From positions 62,001 to 126,000 of the forward strand of contig FUZS01000006.1 of assembly GCA_900167215.1 (NCBI GenBank): DNA of 64,000 nt. Reading direction: 5' to 3'. The notes beneath the pieces were generated by a model that was not told where the DNA came from, did not search any database, and worked only from the letters and a program-made list of their open reading frames with translations. Source of the stretch: [Eubacterium] yurii (lineage in GTDB: Bacteria > Bacillota > Clostridia > Peptostreptococcales > Filifactoraceae). Position numbers and translations under genes: made by a program. Shown piece by piece: positions 46,752 through 55,949 of the stretch; positions within the stretch are counted from its first letter, which is position 1, and each line of letters begins with the position of its first letter.

Positions 46752-47495
46752 CTAAAACTCAAAAAAAGGTGGTAAACTTCTCTTGTGTTCAGATTTTTTG
46801 TGAAGAGAAAGTATAATTTTTTCTTCATTTTCCGATACTTTTTCCCCTGTAATATATTTTTCAATAGAAGAATAACTTACTCCCATTTCAGCTTCATCTG
46901 TTTGATTCTCCCACAAATCAGCTGATGGAGCTTTTTTGAGTATGCTTTCAGGTACACCTAATACTCTTCCTATTTCATACACGTCTTTTTTTAGTATCTT
47001 TTTTAATGGCATAAGATCTACGGCACCATCACCATACTTGGTAAAATAACCGGTATAAGTTTCATCCGCATTGTCAGTCCCAACTACCATATATCCAAGG
47101 TTATTTGCAATAGAGTATAAAGTTGACATTCTAAGTCTTGCCCTTAGGTTAGCGTCAGTTATTTTAAGATAATCATCTTTAAAAAGCCCCAAGTCTTTGA
47201 TAGTTTTCATAGACTTATCAAGTATAACTTGGTGTTCATCGCTTAAATCTACAACTACAGACTGTATATTACACTGTTTTATAAGTAAGTTGGCATCATC
47301 CAAACTGCTTCCACTTGAATGAATAGGAATAATTACACCAAGTGAAGAGTCAGGACAGGCTAACTTTATAAGATTGGCTACTACAGCGGAGTCAACTCCT
47401 CCGGATATGCCGACCAGCAATCCTTTGGAGTTTGAATTTTGCACCTGCATTTGTAACCATGAAACTAATCTGTCTGCTACATATTTATGATTCAT
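46752..47495 (-). CDS. nadE: NAD+ synthase, ammonia-dependent
   Basis: The protein has 247 residues, the short ammonia-dependent form without a glutaminase domain. The PP-loop is LVGISGGVDSAVV near residue 28; the deamido-NAD site is shown by NLRARLRMSTLYSIAN, GTDNADETYTGYFTKYGDGA and PSADLWENQTDE. It makes NAD+ from deamido-NAD, ATP and ammonia, the step after NadD (17345). It lies 22 bp after pepA on the minus strand. NAD supply may be relevant to the TIR protein, though only by inference. Confidence 0.95.
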   Translation of the reverse strand: MNHKYVADRLVSWLQMQVQNSNSKGLLVGISGGVDSAVVANLIKLACPDSSLGVIIPIHSSGSSLDDANLLIKQCNIQSVVVDLSDEHQVILDKSMKTIKDLGLFKDDYLKITDANLRARLRMSTLYSIANNLGYMVVGTDNADETYTGYFTKYGDGAVDLMPLKKILKKDVYEIGRVLGVPESILKKAPSADLWENQTDEAEMGVSYSSIEKYITGEKVSENEEKIILSLHKKSEHKRSLPPFFEF

Positions 47496-47517
47496 GACTC
47501 CCCCTGTTTATCTACAA

Positions 47518-49005
47518 TTATTTGCTTATGTTTTCAAAATATTTGTAGAGCATTAATACGCTGTTTCCGGTTCCACCTTTTGTATGAAGTACATCCCCAT
47601 TTTCGCTCCAAGCACTACCGGCTATGTCGAGGTGAGCGATAGGTGTGTCTTTCGCAAACTTAGTGACGAAAAGTCCTGCAGTAATTGAACCTCCGGCTCT
47701 TCCTCCTGAGTTTTTCATGTCAGCAACATCAGATTTGAGTAATGACATATATTCTTCATGGTAAGGTAGTTGCCAAATCTCATCCAATGTATCTTTTGAA
47801 GCTTTTTTCAAATCTTCATAGATATCATCATACTTTGTAATTACACCTGTAATATCATCTCCAAGAGCTACTATTACTGCTCCTGTAAGTGTAGATAATT
47901 CTATAATTTGAGATACTTTTTCTTCTTCTATAGAATAAGTTACAGCATCTGCAAGAGTAAGTCTGCCCTCAGCATCAGTATTGTCAACTTCTATAAAGGC
48001 ACCATCCATAGTAGATATAATGTCACCGGGCTTATAAGCGTTGCCGTCAATCAAATTTTCACAAGCAGCTATAACAGCAGTTACATTTACTTTAAGTTTA
48101 TTTTTTGCTATAAGAGCCATTGCGCCTATTACAGTAGCACTTCCGCCCATATCGCTTTTCATTTCAAGCATAGATGAAGTAGGTTTTATTGAGTATCCAC
48201 CACTGTCATAGCAAAGTCCTTTTCCTATAAGGCCGTAAGTTTTTTCGTCGTTTTTATTTCCTTTATACCTTAAAACTATTAGTTTAGGTCTGTTTACAGA
48301 TCCTTTAGCAACTGACAAAAATGCATCCATTTTTTTAGATTTTATATAATCCTCATCAAAAATTTCAGCTTCAAAGCCGTATTTTTTGGAAGTTTTTAGA
48401 GCTTCCTCAGCCAATGCCTCAGGAGTAAGTACATTTGCAGGTTCGTTGACAAGATTTCTTGTATATGATATGAGCTCCGATTCAAGTAGAGCCTTTTCTA
48501 CTACATCATCTCTCATCTCAAAGACTTCATTTGATATGATGTTAAATACTATCTCTTCTTCATTTTTATCTTCAGATTTTTTGTATTTATCAAATTTATA
48601 ATCTGTAAGCGCAGTATGTCTTATAACTGTCCTCATATAAAGTTCATAATCTATATGTTCAAAAGGTCTTATAGCCAAGAATATATTCTTTATATTCAAA
48701 GAAAGAGCTTTTTTTACTGCTTTTATAAAAGAAGTCGTATAAGTTTTCAAATTTATGTCTTCTTTTTTACCAAGTCCTGCTAATATTACATTGATAATTT
48801 TTCCATTCGAAACAAAATTGAAAAAATAAACCTCTCCTTTTTTTGATTTGAATTTTTCATCTTTTATCAAATTATTAGAAATAGTCAGGATTTTAGGAGT
48901 TATATCCAGTTTTTTAAAGCTTATCATTTCATTTTCAAAAGTTGGAAGTATTATAATTCCATCACTGAAATTAAGTTGATTGTTTTGAATTATATTAAAT
49001 TTCAT
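47518..49005 (-). CDS. pepA: leucyl (M17) aminopeptidase
   Basis: The protein has 495 residues, normal for family M17. Two-zinc site motifs: GKGLCYDSGGYSIKP (Lys and Asp), DMGGSATVIGA, NTDAEGRLTLADA (the signature), and a C-terminal HLDIAGSAWS. It removes N-terminal residues from peptides in the cytosol. The GAGGTG site lies 5 nt before ATG. It is the first gene of a minus-strand pair with nadE, divergent from the metal-efflux operon. Confidence 0.95.
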   Translation of the reverse strand: MKFNIIQNNQLNFSDGIIILPTFENEMISFKKLDITPKILTISNNLIKDEKFKSKKGEVYFFNFVSNGKIINVILAGLGKKEDINLKTYTTSFIKAVKKALSLNIKNIFLAIRPFEHIDYELYMRTVIRHTALTDYKFDKYKKSEDKNEEEIVFNIISNEVFEMRDDVVEKALLESELISYTRNLVNEPANVLTPEALAEEALKTSKKYGFEAEIFDEDYIKSKKMDAFLSVAKGSVNRPKLIVLRYKGNKNDEKTYGLIGKGLCYDSGGYSIKPTSSMLEMKSDMGGSATVIGAMALIAKNKLKVNVTAVIAACENLIDGNAYKPGDIISTMDGAFIEVDNTDAEGRLTLADAVTYSIEEEKVSQIIELSTLTGAVIVALGDDITGVITKYDDIYEDLKKASKDTLDEIWQLPYHEEYMSLLKSDVADMKNSGGRAGGSITAGLFVTKFAKDTPIAHLDIAGSAWSENGDVLHTKGGTGNSVLMLYKYFENISK

Positions 49006-49077
49006 ATTTCACCTCTTATATTTTTAATTATTACTATCTTTTTATACTCAAAATAAAATAAATTTAAACTAAAAGTC

Positions 49078-49106
49078 TTGACAAACTTTGCGTTATATAG
49101 TATTAT
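49078..49106 (+). promoter_or_regulatory. promoter of the metal-efflux operon
   Basis: TTGACA at 49078-49083, 17-bp spacer, TATTAT at 49101-49106. Start near 49113 lies just before the operator. Confidence 0.8.
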
Positions 49107-49118
49107 TTAGTTAAATAA

Positions 49119-49142
49119 ACAAATGAATAGTTGTTCATATGT
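49119..49142 (+). promoter_or_regulatory. ArsR/SmtB-type operator
   Basis: A 24-bp inverted repeat: ACAAATGAA, six central bases (TAGTTG), TTCATATGT. It resembles SmtB/ZiaR/CzrA operators (12-2-12 layout with ATGAA...TTCAT). It lies between the promoter and the ArsR gene, so the regulator would block initiation when metal-free. Confidence 0.8.
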
Positions 49143-49156
49143 AATAGGAGTAATTT

Positions 49157-49501
49157 ATGGAAGATAATAAATATTTAGCTATTGCATCTGATGTTTTGGA
49201 AAAGATGCAAGAAAATATGCCAATAGAAGAGGATATATGTGACTTGGCTGACTTATTTAAGATGTTTGCAGATTCTACAAGACTCAAAATTCTTTGTATA
49301 TTATGTGAAAGTGAGATGTGTGTCAATGATATAGCAAATCTTATTTCAATGTCACAGTCTGCTGTTTCCCATCAGCTTAGGATTTTAAAACAAAGTAAAC
49401 TTATAGGGGGTAGAAGAGAAGGTAAGATAATATTTTATTCGCTTGCAGACAGTCATATTAACACTATTATTAATAACGGTTTGGAACATATACAGGAATA
49501 A
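49157..49501 (+). CDS. ArsR/SmtB-family metal-responsive repressor
   Basis: The protein has 114 residues, normal for the family. The winged helix reads LFKMFADSTRLKILCILCESEMCVNDIANLI then MSQSAVSHQLRILKQSKLI. Cysteines in ICDLAD and ESEMCVND could serve as metal ligands as in CadC, and the C-terminal HINTIINNGLEHIQ helix could form the CzrA/SmtB alpha-5 site. It is likely zinc or cadmium responsive. It is the first gene of arsR-HMA-ATPase, preceded by its operator. Confidence 0.92.
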   Translation: MEDNKYLAIASDVLEKMQENMPIEEDICDLADLFKMFADSTRLKILCILCESEMCVNDIANLISMSQSAVSHQLRILKQSKLIGGRREGKIIFYSLADSHINTIINNGLEHIQE

Positions 49502-49518
49502 TTTTTTAGGAGGATATC

Positions 49519-49737
49519 ATGAAGAAGAAATTAAAAATGAATAATCTTGATTGTGCAAATTGTGCAATGAAAATGCAGGAGGCAATATCAAAATTGGACG
49601 GAGTAAATGATGTTCAAATTAATTTTATGTTTCAAAAAATGACAATTGATGCAGATGATGAAAGGTTTGATGAGATAATAAAATTAGCTGAGTCGGAATG
49701 TAAAAAATTTGAAAAGAATGTTTCAATACTCTACTAA
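49519..49737 (+). CDS. stand-alone heavy-metal-associated (HMA) domain protein
   Basis: The protein has 72 residues, a single HMA ferredoxin-like domain. The metal motif is LDCANCAMKMQEAISKLDGV, where CANC replaces the common GMTCxxC. Such domains usually form the N-terminus of zinc/cadmium ATPases; here the domain is free and the downstream ATPase lacks it. It probably delivers metal to the pump. AGGAGG site 6 nt upstream; 13 bp before the ATPase gene. Confidence 0.88.
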   Translation: MKKKLKMNNLDCANCAMKMQEAISKLDGVNDVQINFMFQKMTIDADDERFDEIIKLAESECKKFEKNVSILY

Positions 49738-49750
49738 AGAAAGGATATTT

Positions 49751-51595
49751 ATGGGCAAAGTTGAAAAAATAATACTTTTTAGAATTGTACTTACAGGATT
49801 CCTGTTACTTACATCCATATTCACAGATATTTTTAAGGCCATTGAAATGCCAATGTATATTATAATATTTCTTATAATTGCCTATGATATTATATGGAAC
49901 GCTGTCTTAAATATTAAAAAAGGTCAGTTTTTAGATGAAAATTTTCTAATGAGTTTTGCCGCTATAGCAGCATTTATACTTGGACAATATGATGAAGCTA
50001 TAGAAGTTATGCTTTTTTATCAGTTAGGGGAGTTATTCCAAGATATTGCAGTCAATAAATCGAGAAAGTCCATTTCAAGTATGATGAATATGGTTCCTGA
50101 ATTTGCAAATATTGAAAGAGATGGACAAATTATTCAATCTGATCCTGATGATGTTGAGATTGATGACATAATAGTGATAAGACCGGGTGAAAAGATTCCT
50201 GTAGACGGAGTTATTGTTGAAGGATTCTCAAGCATTAATACGGCTGCCATAACAGGTGAAAACAAGCCTAAGGATGTTGAAGTTGGAGATGAGGTTATTA
50301 GTGGCTGTATTAATAATAACAAGTTAATAAAAATTAGAGCTGTAAAAATATTTGAAGATTCAACAGTTTCAAAGATATTGGAACTTGTAGAAAATGCTGC
50401 TGATAAAAAGGCAAAATCAGAAAAATTTGTAACTAAATTTGCACGATATTATACTCCTACTGTTGTTGGACTTGCACTCTTGTTAGCATTAATTCCACCT
50501 ATTCTTACTGATTATAATTTTACTATGTGGATTAACAGAGCATTGGTATTTTTAGTTTCATCTTGCCCATGTGCCCTTGTTATTTCAATTCCTTTAGGTT
50601 TCTTTGGTGGAATAGGAGGAGCATCAAGAAATGGTATATTGATTAAGGGAGGTAACTATCTTGAGACTCTTTCAAAGGTAGGCTATGTAGTTTTTGATAA
50701 GACAGGGACTCTTACAAAAGGCAATTTTAAAGTTGTTGACATAAGAGTTAATAAATATTCAAAAGATGAATTATTAGAGTATACTTCATTGGCAGAGGCT
50801 TTTTCCACTCACCCTATAGCTCTTTCTATCAAGGAAGAATACGCTAAAGAAATTGATATAAAAAGAGTTAAAGATGTTCAAGAAATTGCCGGTATTGGAA
50901 TATCAGCTGTGGTTGATGACAAGAAGGTATATGTCGGTAATGAAAAGATGTTGGCTAAGTTCAAGATAAAAAATGAAATCAGCACTACAGGTACCGTTAT
51001 AAACACTATAATAGATGGAGTTTATGCCGGTAGTGTGATAATATCAGATGAAGTAAAAAAAGAATCAAAAGAAGCTATAGAACTTTTGAAGAAAGATTAC
51101 AACATAAAGACTATAATGCTTACCGGAGATAATCTAGCTGTTGCTAAAGAAGTGGGAGATGAGCTTGGGATTGATGATATTAGAGCAGATTTATTGCCTG
51201 ATGAGAAAGCTGAAATAGTTCAGGAAATAATAAAATCTAAGGATGTTAATAAAAAAGTCGCCTTTGTAGGTGACGGTATAAATGACGCTCCTGTGCTTTC
51301 TATTGCCGATATAGGTATTGCTATGGGTGCTATGGGCTCTGATGCCGCTATAGAGGCTGCTGATATTGTACTTATGGATGATAATCCAAGAAAGGTTATG
51401 TCAGCAATAAAAGTTGCAAAGAAAACTATGAATGTAGTAATGCAAAATATAGTCTTTGCAATAGGAGTTAAAATCTTGGTCATGGTACTTGGAGCGTTTG
51501 GTATTGCAAATATACAAGCAGGTATATTTGCTGATATGGGTGTAACTGTAATTGCAATTTTAAACTCTTCAAGGACATTGATGGTAAAAGAATAA
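49751..51595 (+). CDS. heavy-metal (Zn/Cd/Co/Pb) translocating P1B-type ATPase
   Basis: The protein has 614 residues from the ATG at 49751, which has AAAGGA 7 nt upstream. It lacks N-terminal HMA domains. Motifs in order: TGENKPKDVEVG (actuator), SSCPCALVISIPLG (CPC metal site in the sixth helix), FDKTGTLTKG (phosphorylation Asp), HPIALSI, and GDGINDAPVLSIADIG. CPC with the ...SCPCALV context and C-terminal DMG fit the ZntA/CadA group instead of copper pumps. It exports metal to the outside. It ends the operon at a hairpin terminator. Confidence 0.94.
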   Translation: MGKVEKIILFRIVLTGFLLLTSIFTDIFKAIEMPMYIIIFLIIAYDIIWNAVLNIKKGQFLDENFLMSFAAIAAFILGQYDEAIEVMLFYQLGELFQDIAVNKSRKSISSMMNMVPEFANIERDGQIIQSDPDDVEIDDIIVIRPGEKIPVDGVIVEGFSSINTAAITGENKPKDVEVGDEVISGCINNNKLIKIRAVKIFEDSTVSKILELVENAADKKAKSEKFVTKFARYYTPTVVGLALLLALIPPILTDYNFTMWINRALVFLVSSCPCALVISIPLGFFGGIGGASRNGILIKGGNYLETLSKVGYVVFDKTGTLTKGNFKVVDIRVNKYSKDELLEYTSLAEAFSTHPIALSIKEEYAKEIDIKRVKDVQEIAGIGISAVVDDKKVYVGNEKMLAKFKIKNEISTTGTVINTIIDGVYAGSVIISDEVKKESKEAIELLKKDYNIKTIMLTGDNLAVAKEVGDELGIDDIRADLLPDEKAEIVQEIIKSKDVNKKVAFVGDGINDAPVLSIADIGIAMGAMGSDAAIEAADIVLMDDNPRKVMSAIKVAKKTMNVVMQNIVFAIGVKILVMVLGAFGIANIQAGIFADMGVTVIAILNSSRTLMVKE

Positions 51596-51606
51596 TAAAT
51601 TATATT

Positions 51607-51647
51607 AAAAAGTGCTTATTCATATCGGAAGTGAATAAGCATTTTTT
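51607..51647. terminator. bidirectional terminator between ATPase and RpiR genes
   Basis: AAAAAGTGCTTATTCA pairs with TGAATAAGCATTTTTT across a 9-nt loop. Confidence 0.85.
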
Positions 51648-51669
51648 CTATCTTTAATAAATATATTAT

Positions 51670-52530
51670 TTAATCTCTAAATGTATTTCTTGATTTCCAG
51701 AGTTCTTCAAAATTTTCAAACTTATTTTTTACTTCTTCCCTTTTCTTAGATGCTACAGCGACTATAAGTGCATTTATTACACTTAGAGGTGCTACAAGAG
51801 AGTCAACTATAGAGCTCATATCACTCATTGCAATCAATACATCATCAGATAATTCTCCTATTGGTGAGTTTAGAGAATCAGTAATCGCTACAAGAGAGGC
51901 TCCTTTATCTTTTGCATACTTCATCAAATCGCAGGTACGGGAAGTATATCTCGGAAGACTTATTCCTATTACGACATCTTTAGAAGAAATGGATATCATT
52001 TTTTCAAACATGTCAACATAGTCATATTTTATCAACTTTACATTGTCCAACATAAGCTCAAGGTAATATGACAAATACTCGGCAAGTGATGTTGATGTCC
52101 TAAGGCCAACTATGTATATACAACCTGTGCAATTAACAATCTTATTGACAATATACTTGAATGTACTGTGATCTATCTTTGTGAGAGTTTGTTTTATATT
52201 GTGAGAGTCGTTCTTAAGTACATTTTCCAAAATTTCGCCTTCATTTAAGTTTTCAAAGCTCATCTTGGCTCTTTGTATTATTGTGAGTTGAGTTTTTATT
52301 ACCTCCTGAAGTTCCTTCTGTAGCTCCGGATATCCGTCATATCCTAATGCGTACGCAAATCTTACTATCGTTGATTCGCTGACATCAGATTCTTTGGCAA
52401 GACTGGAAGCTGTCATAAATGCACATCTGTCATAGTGTTTCATGATATAATCAGAAACTTTTTTGTGTGCTTTGCTCAGAGAGTCATACTCATTTTTTAT
52501 ATTGCTAAACAAGTCGATACTTTTTTCCAT
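51670..52530 (-). CDS. MurR/RpiR-family transcriptional regulator
   Basis: The protein has 286 residues. The N-terminal HTH_6 domain reads KKVSDYIMKHYDRCAFMTAS then VSESTIVRFAYALGYDGYPE. The C-terminal SIS sugar-phosphate domain follows, with GCIYIVGLRTSTSLAEYLSY and VIGISLPRYTSRTCDLMKYA. Such regulators respond to phosphosugars, often amino sugars. No sugar gene is adjacent, so the target is unknown. The ATG at 52530 has AGGTG 6 nt upstream; the in-frame GTG at 52539 forms part of that site. Confidence 0.9.
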   Translation of the reverse strand: MEKSIDLFSNIKNEYDSLSKAHKKVSDYIMKHYDRCAFMTASSLAKESDVSESTIVRFAYALGYDGYPELQKELQEVIKTQLTIIQRAKMSFENLNEGEILENVLKNDSHNIKQTLTKIDHSTFKYIVNKIVNCTGCIYIVGLRTSTSLAEYLSYYLELMLDNVKLIKYDYVDMFEKMISISSKDVVIGISLPRYTSRTCDLMKYAKDKGASLVAITDSLNSPIGELSDDVLIAMSDMSSIVDSLVAPLSVINALIVAVASKKREEVKNKFENFEELWKSRNTFRD

Positions 52531-52667
52531 AAAAATCACCTAACTGCCTACCTTTGCAAAATACCATATAATAAAATAACTGTGAATTTAAGTACCTTGC
52601 AAACAAATTTTCAATATATTAAGTAAAAATAACTACTAATATAATTATATAACAACTTATGTAAAAA

Positions 52668-52745
52668 GTCAAAAAAAAATCAAAAATCGCACTGTTTCAT
52701 TGATATAATATTTTAAAAATTTTAATTCAGTGCGACAAAAGACAA
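52668..52745 (-). terminator. minus-strand terminator after the CobA-HemD gene
   Basis: On the minus strand TCGCACTG (52745-52738) pairs with CAGTGCGA (52694-52687) over a long AT loop, then TTTTTGATTTTTTTTT. It begins directly after the stop codon. Confidence 0.7.
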
Positions 52746-52747
52746 GT

Positions 52748-54229
52748 TTAATTTTTTGAATAAAATTTACATATCAAATCCAATAATTCTTCATAGGTTG
52801 AATTTGGAGCAACTAAAGTTTTAAAACCATATTTTTTTGCAGTTTGCTTGGTTTTTTCACCTATGCAAAAAGCTAATTTTGAAGTAAAGTGGTTTTTTTC
52901 ATAGGATTCAACAAGTCCCAAAACTCCATAAGAACTTGTAAAAACATATATGTCATCACTTTCTTCACTGTAAAGCCTCGCTTTTCCGATTGTTGATGAA
53001 TATATATCCAGTCTTTCGACTTTTATATTATGTTTATGCAATAAATTATACAAATCACTTTGCACATTATGTGGGAGTACACAGACAACATTTTTAGCGT
53101 CTAACATTATCAGATGCTTTGCAAGTGTTTTTGCATCATAATTTTGCGGAATTAAATCGCATATAATATTTCTATTTCTAAGGGCATTGGATGTTGAAGA
53201 TCCAACAGCACAAATTTTAGTATTATATAAATCCCTTACATCAAAGTCGTTATCGGATAAGATTTCAAAAAACACTTCCACTGCATAAGTGCTTGAAAAA
53301 CATAGATAATCATAATTTTTAATATTTTTAATTATATTTGTAAAATCGTTCTTGTCATAATTTTTTTCTAATAAATTAGTGGAAATATTTACTACCTGTG
53401 CTCCTTTTTCTCTGAGTTTTTGTATTAAATAATCGTTTTTTTGTCTTGGTATATTCAATATAAATCTTTTGTTAGTTAATAATTTTGGAGTAGAGCTTAG
53501 TTTTTCGGATAAATTTGCGACATTTCCTACTAATAAAATAGATGGAGTTTCAAAAATGCTCGTATCTTCGATATTTGACAATTCTTTAAGTGAATACTCA
53601 AATTTCTTTGCTTTTGCAGTAGTGCCTCTGCTTAGGACTACAGCCTTTGTTTTAGGACTTTTACCTGAATTTATAAGACCTCTTGCAATTTTATAATATA
53701 TATTTGTAGACATTAAGAAAACAAGAGTTGTATTCTTCATATTTGACAGATTGATAAAGTCATTTTCATCTAAGGTCTCGCTATTTTTCTTTCTTCCGCT
53801 TACTACATAAAATGAAGAAGATAAGTCCCTATGAGTCAGAGGTATTCCAAAACTTGCAGGGACTGAATTTATAGATGAAATTCCGGGTAATACTTCAAAA
53901 TCTATGTTATTTTCAAACAGGTAAAGTGCTTCTTCTGCTCCTCTACCAAAGATGTAGGGATCTCCACCCTTTAGCCTGAGAACATTTTGGTATCTTTGTG
54001 CATAGTATACGAGAAGTTTATTTATGTCCTCTTGTTTCACCTTATGATATCCTGATACTTTACCAACATCTACAAGAATTGCCGATTTTTTGGAAAGTAG
54101 GATTATTTCATCAGATACGAGATTATCAAATAGAATCACATCAGCTTTTTGAATTATTTCATATACAATAAGCGTAAGATTTCCAATGTCTCCGCTACCT
54201 GCTCCTGCAATATACACTTTATTTTTCAT
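52748..54229 (-). CDS. CobA-HemD fusion: uroporphyrinogen-III methyltransferase/synthase
   Basis: The protein has 493 residues. Residues 1-~245 are CobA/SUMT: VYIAGAGSGDIGNLTL, ILFDNLVSDEI, RLKGGDPYIFGRG and GIPLTHRDLSSS. Residues ~255-493 are uroporphyrinogen-III synthase (HemD): DYLCFSSTYAVEVFFE and YDAKTLAKHL, then IYVFTSSYGVLGLVESY. HemD closes the tetrapyrrole ring and CobA methylates it to precorrin-2, feeding cobalamin or siroheme. The fusion is known in Clostridia. No other tetrapyrrole gene is nearby, so it is an orphan here. Own terminator. Confidence 0.93.
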   Translation of the reverse strand: MKNKVYIAGAGSGDIGNLTLIVYEIIQKADVILFDNLVSDEIILLSKKSAILVDVGKVSGYHKVKQEDINKLLVYYAQRYQNVLRLKGGDPYIFGRGAEEALYLFENNIDFEVLPGISSINSVPASFGIPLTHRDLSSSFYVVSGRKKNSETLDENDFINLSNMKNTTLVFLMSTNIYYKIARGLINSGKSPKTKAVVLSRGTTAKAKKFEYSLKELSNIEDTSIFETPSILLVGNVANLSEKLSSTPKLLTNKRFILNIPRQKNDYLIQKLREKGAQVVNISTNLLEKNYDKNDFTNIIKNIKNYDYLCFSSTYAVEVFFEILSDNDFDVRDLYNTKICAVGSSTSNALRNRNIICDLIPQNYDAKTLAKHLIMLDAKNVVCVLPHNVQSDLYNLLHKHNIKVERLDIYSSTIGKARLYSEESDDIYVFTSSYGVLGLVESYEKNHFTSKLAFCIGEKTKQTAKKYGFKTLVAPNSTYEELLDLICKFYSKN

Positions 54230-54356
54230 AGTATTCCTTATATAGATTATGGAAAATTTACATATTTTAAAAATTTAAAGTTAAAATAATTATATACTTA
54301 AGATTTTTTGACAAGTCCTTAATTTAATTTTATTTATAGGTTTATTTAATAGCAAA

Positions 54357-54791
54357 TTATAAAAGTGGCATTAAGTCATCAGATACTTTTCTGCTTATTG
54401 ATGGCAAAAACTTAGTAGAAGATTTTATTTTATCTTCATTAAGTCTTATTATGAGAAAGGATACTGCCATACATACAAAGGCTGTGATAGTTGCAATTAA
54501 AGTATTATCTTTAGCAAAAACCATATAGCTCAAACATAGACCAATAAGCATCATAATAAGAGGAAAGCCGTACATAATAAAAGCTCCAAGTAAGATATCT
54601 GTAGATTCAACATCAAGTTCAACAAGGTCTTTTTCCTTAGCATTTACAGTATTTATAACTTCTAAATCTATGAACTGTCTGTTTTCAAGACCAAGACTAC
54701 AAGCATGGCAATCGCCGCATGCACCATGTCTGTTGACTCTAACTGTTGCTATATTTTTATTTATTTTAATTACTTCACCTAATTCTTTCAT
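54357..54791 (-). CDS. RseC/MucC (SoxR-reducing) family membrane protein
   Basis: The protein has 144 residues. A Cys-rich N-terminal segment (RHGACGDCHACSLGLE) precedes two adjacent membrane helices (about 70-90 and 95-113). This is the RseC_MucC architecture, where the cysteines may hold an Fe-S cluster, and family members accompany Rnf electron-transport genes in many anaerobes. Here it stands alone with an AAGGTG site. Role inferred: redox link at the membrane. Confidence 0.87.
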   Translation of the reverse strand: MKELGEVIKINKNIATVRVNRHGACGDCHACSLGLENRQFIDLEVINTVNAKEKDLVELDVESTDILLGAFIMYGFPLIMMLIGLCLSYMVFAKDNTLIATITAFVCMAVSFLIIRLNEDKIKSSTKFLPSISRKVSDDLMPLL

Positions 54792-54984
54792 TTTTTCACC
54801 TTCTATATAAAATCAATTAATCTGCAATAATAATAACTTTATTTAGAAAAATTATATCATAATATCAAAAAAATAATCAACAAAAAGCAATTAAAATTAT
54901 TTAAAAAATCCTATTAAATAATTCTGTTTAATGTGTTATACTATTTGAAAAATATATTTTCGCATAATTATTAAGAGGTTTAGT

Positions 54985-55800
54985 ATGCTATATATTTGTC
55001 CAACGCCTATCGGCAATCTTGAGGATATAACCTTAAGAACACTTAAAGTTTTGCAAGAAGTTGATGAGATATATTGTGAAGATACAAGAAGAACTATTAA
55101 ACTCCTCAATCACTATGAAATAAAAAAACCGCTTTTTTCTTTACATGAACATAATGAAAAAATAAAAAAAAGTGAAGTTTTAAATAAACTTATTCAAGGG
55201 AAAAATATTGCCTATGTGTCAGATGCTGGAATGCCTGGAATATCTGATCCGGGAAGCGAGCTTATATCCTTTGTTATCGAAAATAATTTAGACGTTACAA
55301 CATTACCTGGTGCCTGTGCTATGGTGGTAGCACTTGTAAATTCAGGTCTTTGTACTAAAGCATTTAGCTTTATTGGTTTTTTGGAAAGAGAAAATTCTAA
55401 GCAAATAAAGCAATTAAAAGAATTGTCTGAAAAGAAAGAGACTCTTGTGATATATGAATCACCACACAGAATAAAAAAAACCATGAAAAATCTTCTTGAT
55501 ATTTTCGGTAATAGAAAGATAGTAATAGCCAGAGAAATAAGCAAAAAATTTGAAGAATATATAAGAGACTCTTTGGAAGAAATTAATAATAAGTTAAGAG
55601 AAACTGAGCTTCTCGGGGAATTAATAATTGTAGTTGAAGGTAATAAGGAAGAAAAAGATATAAATGTAAGTGATGACGAAATAAAAATTCAATTGTCAAA
55701 GTATATGCTTGAGATGTCAAAAAAAGATGCTGTTAAGCTCTTAAGTAAAGAGTTAGGAATAAATAAAAACAGGGTTTATGACTTATCTTTAAATCTATGA
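54985..55800 (+). CDS. rsmI: 16S rRNA (cytidine-1402-2'-O)-methyltransferase
   Basis: The protein has 271 residues, normal for RsmI. Signatures: YICPTPIGNLEDITLRTLKV, YCEDTRRTIKLLNHY, YVSDAGMPGISDPGSELI, FIGFLERE and YESPHRIKKTM. It methylates C1402 of 16S rRNA in the decoding centre using SAM. AGAGGT site upstream. The next gene, 150 bp on, is unrelated. Confidence 0.96.
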   Translation: MLYICPTPIGNLEDITLRTLKVLQEVDEIYCEDTRRTIKLLNHYEIKKPLFSLHEHNEKIKKSEVLNKLIQGKNIAYVSDAGMPGISDPGSELISFVIENNLDVTTLPGACAMVVALVNSGLCTKAFSFIGFLERENSKQIKQLKELSEKKETLVIYESPHRIKKTMKNLLDIFGNRKIVIAREISKKFEEYIRDSLEEINNKLRETELLGELIIVVEGNKEEKDINVSDDEIKIQLSKYMLEMSKKDAVKLLSKELGINKNRVYDLSLNL

Positions 55801-55949
55801 GTTTTAAATATATTTTTTGATTTAAGTCGATTATAATAGTTAAATTTATTTTAATAACTAAAGTTAAAGAAGTAAAAATAGTTTCTATTTAAGTAAATAT
55901 AATAATCATATTTTTAAATATGCTTTGTTAATTTTAAAAGGAGTATGTT

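Noticed and set aside
49135-49326. Minus-strand frame overlapping the ArsR gene start
   Set aside because: Antisense of the conserved winged helix, with no ribosome binding site.
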